A DNA stretch of 16,327 nt. It comes from SAR202 cluster bacterium. GTDB lineage: Bacteria > Chloroflexota > Dehalococcoidia > SAR202 > CAJWER01. The stretch spans positions 1 through 16,327 of the forward strand of contig JASLXL010000186.1 in NCBI GenBank assembly GCA_030740335.1, read 5' to 3'. The translations under genes were made by a program, and so were the position numbers. This document shows, piece after piece, positions 12,752 through 16,327 of the stretch. A model generated the notes under the pieces. The model was not told the DNA's origin, did not search any database, and saw nothing but the letters and a program-made list of their open reading frames with translations. Every line of letters starts with the position of its first letter. The first letter of the stretch is position 1.

Positions 12752-12810
12752 GAGAACGACTTTTTGGGGCGGGGCCGCGCTTGCAAGGCCTCCCCGGGGA
12801 GCTACGTGCG

Positions 12811-13590
12811 GTGCTTTTGGCATTGGACATTGGCAACACGAATATCAGCGTTGGTGTCTTCGACAGTGACGGGGGGCCGGATCATGAGCCCACGGCCACT
12901 TGGCGGATAGCCACGGATCGCGACCGTATGCCAGACGAGTACGGTCTGCTCCTGTCCAACCTGCTCTCGCTCAAAGGATTTACTGTAGGCGACATTTCGT
13001 CTGCGGCGATTTGCAGTGGTGTGCCTCCGCTGACACCTGTGTTCCAAGAGGTCTGCACGGGACCGTTTGGGGTCGAGCCGATGGTCGTTGGCGCTGGCGT
13101 CAAGACCGGTGTCAGAATTTTGTATGACAGCCCTCGGGATGTCGGCGCAGACCGCATCGCCGATGCGGCAGCGGCCCTTGCGCTTTACGGCGGTCCGGCG
13201 ATAGTCGTGGACTTTGGGACAGCGACTGTGTTCGATGCAATCTCAATGGATGCAGAGTACGTTGGTGGGGCCATCGCTCCTGGCATATCGGTGGCTGCAG
13301 ACTCCCTCTACCACAGCACATCGCAACTCAGGCGGGTCGAGCTCGATCGACCCTCATCTGCCATCGGTCGCAACACAGTGCATGCGATACAGTCCGGGCT
13401 CGTGTTCGGCTATACGGACATGGTCAAGGGCATGGTCGCGCGGTTTGACGAGGAGTTGGGAGGCGGCTGCAAGGTTATCGCCACGGGTGGCCTCGCGGAT
13501 TTTTTTTCGAAGGAAGCGGGTATATTTGACGTGGTACTCCCGAATTTGACGCTATCTGGCCTCCAGATTATCCATGCACTAAACTCGTAG
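12811..13590 (+). CDS. coaX: Type III pantothenate kinase CoaX
   Basis: CoaX phosphorylates pantothenate to 4'-phosphopantothenate, the first step of coenzyme A synthesis. It belongs to the acetate/sugar kinase (ASKHA) fold and is not feedback-inhibited by CoA. With the GTG start at 12811 the protein has 259 residues and opens with MLLALDIGNTNISVGVF, the phosphate-1 loop. The catalytic Asp114 lies in VGADRIADAAAAL, the phosphate-2 motif is DFGTATVFDAI (134-144), GGAIAPGI (152-159) follows, and the adenosine loop IATGGLADFF lies near 223. GTG is preferred over the upstream TTG at 12781: GGGGAG lies 9 bases before it, and the extra residues have no family match. It is followed 178 bases on by coaBC, grouping three consecutive CoA steps. 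Confidence 0.95.
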   Translation: MLLALDIGNTNISVGVFDSDGGPDHEPTATWRIATDRDRMPDEYGLLLSNLLSLKGFTVGDISSAAICSGVPPLTPVFQEVCTGPFGVEPMVVGAGVKTGVRILYDSPRDVGADRIADAAAALALYGGPAIVVDFGTATVFDAISMDAEYVGGAIAPGISVAADSLYHSTSQLRRVELDRPSSAIGRNTVHAIQSGLVFGYTDMVKGMVARFDEELGGGCKVIATGGLADFFSKEAGIFDVVLPNLTLSGLQIIHALNS

Positions 13591-13600
13591 GCGTGAGGAT

Positions 13601-13714
13601 TACCGCAGAGATCGCTGAGTAGGAATGTGGAAAATGTGCGGAACACCCGATCGTGGGCCGAATCCGCCTAGTTGGTATGAATAGCACTCCGTGTTCTCCG
13701 AGCTCTCTGCGGTA
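13601..13714. repeat. 11-bp inverted repeat TACCGCAGAGA/TCTCTGCGGTA in the coaX-coaBC gap
   Basis: TACCGCAGAGA (13601-13611) and TCTCTGCGGTA (13704-13714) are exact reverse complements 92 bases apart. The right arm leads into TAGAAT (13713-13718), a possible -10 box for coaBC. Its 10-base core recurs at 5267-5276. The segment also contains CTAGTTGGTATGAAT at 13668-13682, which resembles the CTAGTTGATA words elsewhere. Confidence 0.45.
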
Positions 13715-13768
13715 GAATGGATTTGATCGGCATTGGCCTTTACCACGTGAAAAGGAAGGGACCAGAAG

Positions 13769-14968
13769 ATGCCAAGCCCACTTGATGGACTCCCCGTAGT
13801 GTTGGGGGTCAGCGGAAGCATCGCCGCTTACAAGGCGGTGGACCTCGCCAGCAAGTTGACCCAGGCCGGCGCACTAGTCGACGTCGTCATGACGTCGAGT
13901 GCGCACGAGTTCGTGACGGCTCTCTCTTTCCAGAGCATCACCCACCGGCCCGTGACGTCCGACCCCTTTGACCCGCAGACCGAAATGGGCATCGATCATG
14001 TCGCCGTTGCCGAGCGTGCGGGCATTGTGGTGGTGGTCCCTGCCACCGCCAACACCATAGCGAAGATGGCACACGGCCTTGCAGACGACGCATTGAGCGT
14101 CATGTTGCTGGCCACTGCGGCTCCCGTGATCGTGTGCCCCGCTATGGATGGAAACATGTACGCTAACTCGGCGACGCAGTACAACCTCGAAACATTAAAG
14201 GACAGAGGGATCACTATCGCTGGACCGGATGTGGGCCGGATGGCTTCGGGCTTGGTGGGTGCGGGTCGCCTCATAGAGGTCCGAGAGATTATTGGCTACA
14301 TGTCTATGGTTCTAGGACGTAGTGGCGACCTGGCAGGGCGAAAGATAGTGTTGAGTGCTGGTGGCACTCAGGAACCGATCGACCCTGTCCGATTCATCTC
14401 GAATCGCTCATCCGGAAAGATGGGCTATGCGATCGCCGAGGCCGCCAGAGACAGGGGGGCTGCGGTCACGATCGTAGCCGCCCCAGGCGCGCTGGCCGAT
14501 CCGGTGGGCGTGCAGGTGGTGCATGTGGAGACTGCAATGGAGATGCAAAATGCCGTCTCAGCCGCATCCGAGGATGCCGACGCCCTAATCATGGCTGCGG
14601 CGGTTGCCGACTGGCGGCCCAGGGATGCAGCGGATCAAAAGCTGAAGACTGGCAAGGCTGTCTCGTCGGAACTCCAACTCGTAAAGACCTCAGACATCAT
14701 CGCGGGAATTTCGCGCGAGGGGCTGGTCAAGGTTGGTTTCGCCGCCGAGACAGAAGACCTGGAGAGCAATGCGCAGGGCAAGCTAACTAGAAAAGGGATC
14801 GACCTAATCGTGGCCAACGATATCAGCGCCGAGGGCAGCGGCTTCGGCTCCGACACCAACGAGGTCGTGCTCATCGATGCGGACGGCGGCCGCGAGACCC
14901 CCGGGCTGTTGCCGAAGTACGAGGTAGGCCACAGGATCCTCGACAAGGTCAAGGAGTATATGAAATGA
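13769..14968 (+). CDS. coaBC: Bifunctional phosphopantothenoylcysteine decarboxylase/phosphopantothenate-cysteine ligase CoaBC
   Basis: CoaB joins cysteine to phosphopantothenate using CTP, and CoaC decarboxylates the product with FMN to 4'-phosphopantetheine. The 399-residue protein has the usual fused length. The CoaC flavoprotein domain (about 8-180) shows GVSGSIAAYKA, active-site His77 (IDHVAVAE), PATANTIAKMAHGLADD (91-107) and PAMDGNMY (124-131). The substrate flap reads GRMASGLVGAGRL, with Ser160 where E. coli has catalytic Cys158. The CoaB domain (about 190-399) shows SAGGTQEPIDPVRFISNRSSG (196-216), AAAVADWRP (277-285), KLKTGK (291-296) for CTP, LQLVKTSDIIAGI and GFAAETEDL. GGAAGGGA lies before ATG 13769. 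It forms a CoA pair with coaX. Confidence 0.96.
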   Translation: MPSPLDGLPVVLGVSGSIAAYKAVDLASKLTQAGALVDVVMTSSAHEFVTALSFQSITHRPVTSDPFDPQTEMGIDHVAVAERAGIVVVVPATANTIAKMAHGLADDALSVMLLATAAPVIVCPAMDGNMYANSATQYNLETLKDRGITIAGPDVGRMASGLVGAGRLIEVREIIGYMSMVLGRSGDLAGRKIVLSAGGTQEPIDPVRFISNRSSGKMGYAIAEAARDRGAAVTIVAAPGALADPVGVQVVHVETAMEMQNAVSAASEDADALIMAAAVADWRPRDAADQKLKTGKAVSSELQLVKTSDIIAGISREGLVKVGFAAETEDLESNAQGKLTRKGIDLIVANDISAEGSGFGSDTNEVVLIDADGGRETPGLLPKYEVGHRILDKVKEYMK

Positions 14969-15032
14969 TGGTACAAGAACGTGCTCTGTAGTATCGCTGA
15001 GCGACTCCAAGCGACCGTAACTGTCAAGACGA

Positions 15033-15641
15033 TCATGGAGACCCAGTCGAGTTTGCCGGCCGTACGTCATCCCTGTGGCGCGAGTGCGCTATGTCTTCTC
15101 CGGTGGTGGCGGAACCAAGGGAGCGGACACTGAACTGGAGGATGATGGGGGTACGGTCGGTTCGGTTCGTTGTGCCGCCGTTGAAAACGCCTCTGCCGAG
15201 TCGGGCCACGCTGTTACTGACGGCGACATAGTTCAGCCTCAGCGTGCCCTGATTTTCGCCGCCACCTCCATGGCCTCCACCGCCATTCACATTGGTCAGG
15301 GTGCACCCGGATATGGCAACCGTACCGATGGCCGTCAGGAAAACGAGGCTGGAATTGTTGCCGCTGATTGTGAAGCTGGAGGCGCCGGGGCCGGCAATAG
15401 TCAGATCGTCGAGGACCGTCAACCTGCTGCTCGATAGGGTGATTGTCTCTGTAACGCTGAAGTTGATCGTGTCGCCGGGATTCGCGTCGGTTATCGTTTG
15501 TCTCAGGGTGCCTGCGCCGGTATTACCTAGGCTGGAGAGCGTAAGCGTCGCGGCCTCGACCCTAGCGGGAGACTCTGCCAACGCTGACATCAGTACCATC
15601 GCAATGATCGCCGCGGCCAACAGAAGCATTCTGTTTCGCAT
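15033..15641 (-). CDS. Short secreted protein with a CSLREA/polymorphic-repeat beta-helix start, probably truncated
   Basis: The 202-residue frame begins with a clear signal peptide (MRNRMLLLAAAIIAMVLMSALAE, cleavage likely near 22-31). It continues TLTLSSLGNTGAGTLRQTITDANPGDTINF (about 32-61), the start of many secreted right-handed beta-helix repeat proteins. Further strands follow (LTIAGPGASSFTISGN, VAISGCTLTNVNG) and a Gly/His-rich loop near 118-129. After LNYVAVSNSVARLGRGVFNGG (to about 156) the frame no longer looks like repeats, reading TTNRTDRTPIILQ and on. A neighbouring frame gives a Pro/Ser-rich end (PTVPPSSSSSVSAPLVPPPP) before a stop. Family members are usually several times longer, so this is likely a degraded or frameshifted gene. 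It is convergent with coaBC. No strong ribosome binding site was seen. Function is unknown; surface or cell-wall use is possible. Confidence 0.6.
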   Translation of the reverse strand: MRNRMLLLAAAIIAMVLMSALAESPARVEAATLTLSSLGNTGAGTLRQTITDANPGDTINFSVTETITLSSSRLTVLDDLTIAGPGASSFTISGNNSSLVFLTAIGTVAISGCTLTNVNGGGGHGGGGENQGTLRLNYVAVSNSVARLGRGVFNGGTTNRTDRTPIILQFSVRSLGSATTGEDIAHSRHRDDVRPANSTGSP

Positions 15642-15762
15642 GGGTCTGTTAGCTACCCGGACGAGCGGCGTGAGATCTGAGTTATGTACCAGGGGCTTAG
15701 ACAGGATGGCAGTTCAGCGTGTCGCCAAGGTCAATTATTACGGTCCACGCGGAGCCCGTGCC

Positions 15763-15780
15763 GCAGTCATCGTTGACTGC
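15763..15780. promoter_or_regulatory. Palindrome GCAGTCA-TCGT-TGACTGC overlapping the valS -35 box
   Basis: Two 7-base arms match perfectly around a 4-base centre. The right arm overlaps TTGACT, the -35 box. It could be an operator, since an RNA hairpin role is ruled out by lying upstream of the predicted transcript start. Confidence 0.45.
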
Positions 15781-15801
15781 CCTCGTCACGACTCCTAAAA
15801 T
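15773..15801 (+). promoter_or_regulatory. Sigma-70 promoter of valS
   Basis: TTGACT (15773-15778) and TAAAAT (15796-15801) each match consensus at 5 of 6 positions and are 17 bases apart. The start would be near 15808, leaving a leader of about 36 bases. That is too short for a T-box, and no T-box sequence was seen. Confidence 0.7.
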
Positions 15802-15843
15802 ACTTTGATTCCTCCTTCACTAGACCGATGAGGTTCAACTGCA

Positions 15844-16327
15844 ATGGATGAGACCGCGACTGACTCCAGCATGGCCAAGGCCTACGACCCTAAGGCCACG
15901 GAGCAGAGTATCTACGAGTACTGGCTTGAAGGTGGCTACTTCACGCCGGAGATCGATCGCTCACGCAAACCCTTCGTCATCATGATGCCTCCCCCCAACG
16001 TGACCGGTCAGCTTCATATGGGCCATGCCCTTACCGTGGCGCTGGAAGACCTGATGACGCGGTGGCACAGGATGCTCGGCGACCCAACTTTGTTCCTCCC
16101 GGGCACGGACCACGCCGGCATCGCGACCCAGGTTGTGGTCGAACGCATGCTGGCTGCCGACAATTTGACACGGCAGGACCTTGGCAGGGAGGCGTTTACA
16201 AAGACAGTCTGGGAGTGGGTAGATCGCTATGGGAGCAGGATATACGAGCAGCTAAAGCGGCTCGGCGCGTCGTGCGACTGGACCCGCCAGGGATTTACTC
16301 TGGACGAAGGCCCCAGCAAGGCTGTGC
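15844..16327 (+). CDS. valS: Valyl-tRNA synthetase (partial; continues beyond the window)
   Basis: ValRS charges tRNA-Val and edits mischarged threonine. About 161 of a usual ~880 residues are present, starting MDETATDSSMAKAYDPKATE. The class I HIGH motif appears as PPPNVTGQLHMGHAL (His-Met-Gly-His), followed by the ValRS-specific PGTDHAGIATQVVVERML. YEYWLEGGYF and WEWVDRYGSRIYEQLKRLGASCDWTR match the start of the catalytic domain; the editing insertion would begin just past the end. GAGG (15830-15833) lies 10 bases before the ATG. The KMSKS motif lies outside the window. Assignment is secure. Confidence 0.97.
   Translation, partial: MDETATDSSMAKAYDPKATEQSIYEYWLEGGYFTPEIDRSRKPFVIMMPPPNVTGQLHMGHALTVALEDLMTRWHRMLGDPTLFLPGTDHAGIATQVVVERMLAADNLTRQDLGREAFTKTVWEWVDRYGSRIYEQLKRLGASCDWTRQGFTLDEGPSKAV

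Noticed and set aside
15740..15843. T-box leader for valS
   Set aside because: The GGTCCACGCGG-like stretch does not match the TGGNACCGCG antiterminator motif, and the predicted promoter leaves too short a leader.

Overview
The window is about 58% GC by eye and looks like chromosomal DNA of a free-living bacterium. It is densely coded and holds mainly core metabolic and housekeeping genes. The best guess for the lineage is Chloroflexota (Dehalococcoidia/SAR202-like). This rests on the style of the proteins (an HspR-type MerR regulator next to a zinc-finger-less DnaJ, a CysA-type thiosulfate sulfurtransferase, duplicated amidohydrolases) and on one copy of a dispersed repeat of the CCCTTCGACAGGCTCAGGG type. 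No 16S gene or marker phylogeny is available here, so this is an inference.

Layout. Bases 1-2318 (minus strand) are a histidine-biosynthesis cluster in the order hisH, hisA, a small SAM-dependent methyltransferase, hisF (cut by the window edge). The methyltransferase overlaps hisA by 4 bases and lies 2 bases before hisF. Bases 2488-3045 (minus) encode a PduO-type cob(I)alamin adenosyltransferase with its own promoter inside a 9-bp inverted repeat. Bases 3332-4190 and onward to 5190 form a heat-shock module: an Hsp20 gene (minus) divergent from a CbpA-like J-protein gene plus an HspR-like repressor gene (plus). The AT-rich divergent promoter holds palindromes that are not the canonical HspR site. 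Bases 5348-8667 (plus) carry a bacterial PH-domain membrane protein and two tandem paralogous metal-dependent amidohydrolases.

Bases 8762-10796 (minus) hold a CysA-type thiosulfate sulfurtransferase broken by a one-base frameshift, and a MoeB-type E1-like adenylyltransferase. A likely moeB promoter lies about 350 bases upstream of its start, and a hairpin plus U-tract stands between the two. That is the arrangement of an attenuated leader or a separate small RNA. Bases 11355-12605 (plus) encode glutamate dehydrogenase. Bases 12811-14968 (plus) encode two coenzyme A enzymes, CoaX (step 1) and bifunctional CoaBC (steps 2-3). Bases 15033-15641 (minus) encode a short secreted beta-helix-type protein that looks truncated. 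Bases 15844 onward (plus) are the N-terminal part of valyl-tRNA synthetase behind a clear sigma-70 promoter.

No CRISPR array, rRNA, tRNA, transposase or integrase was seen. The most interesting parts are the heat-shock divergent promoter, the long moeB leader, the methyltransferase embedded in the his cluster, the frameshifted sulfurtransferase, and short repeated motifs shared among several promoters.
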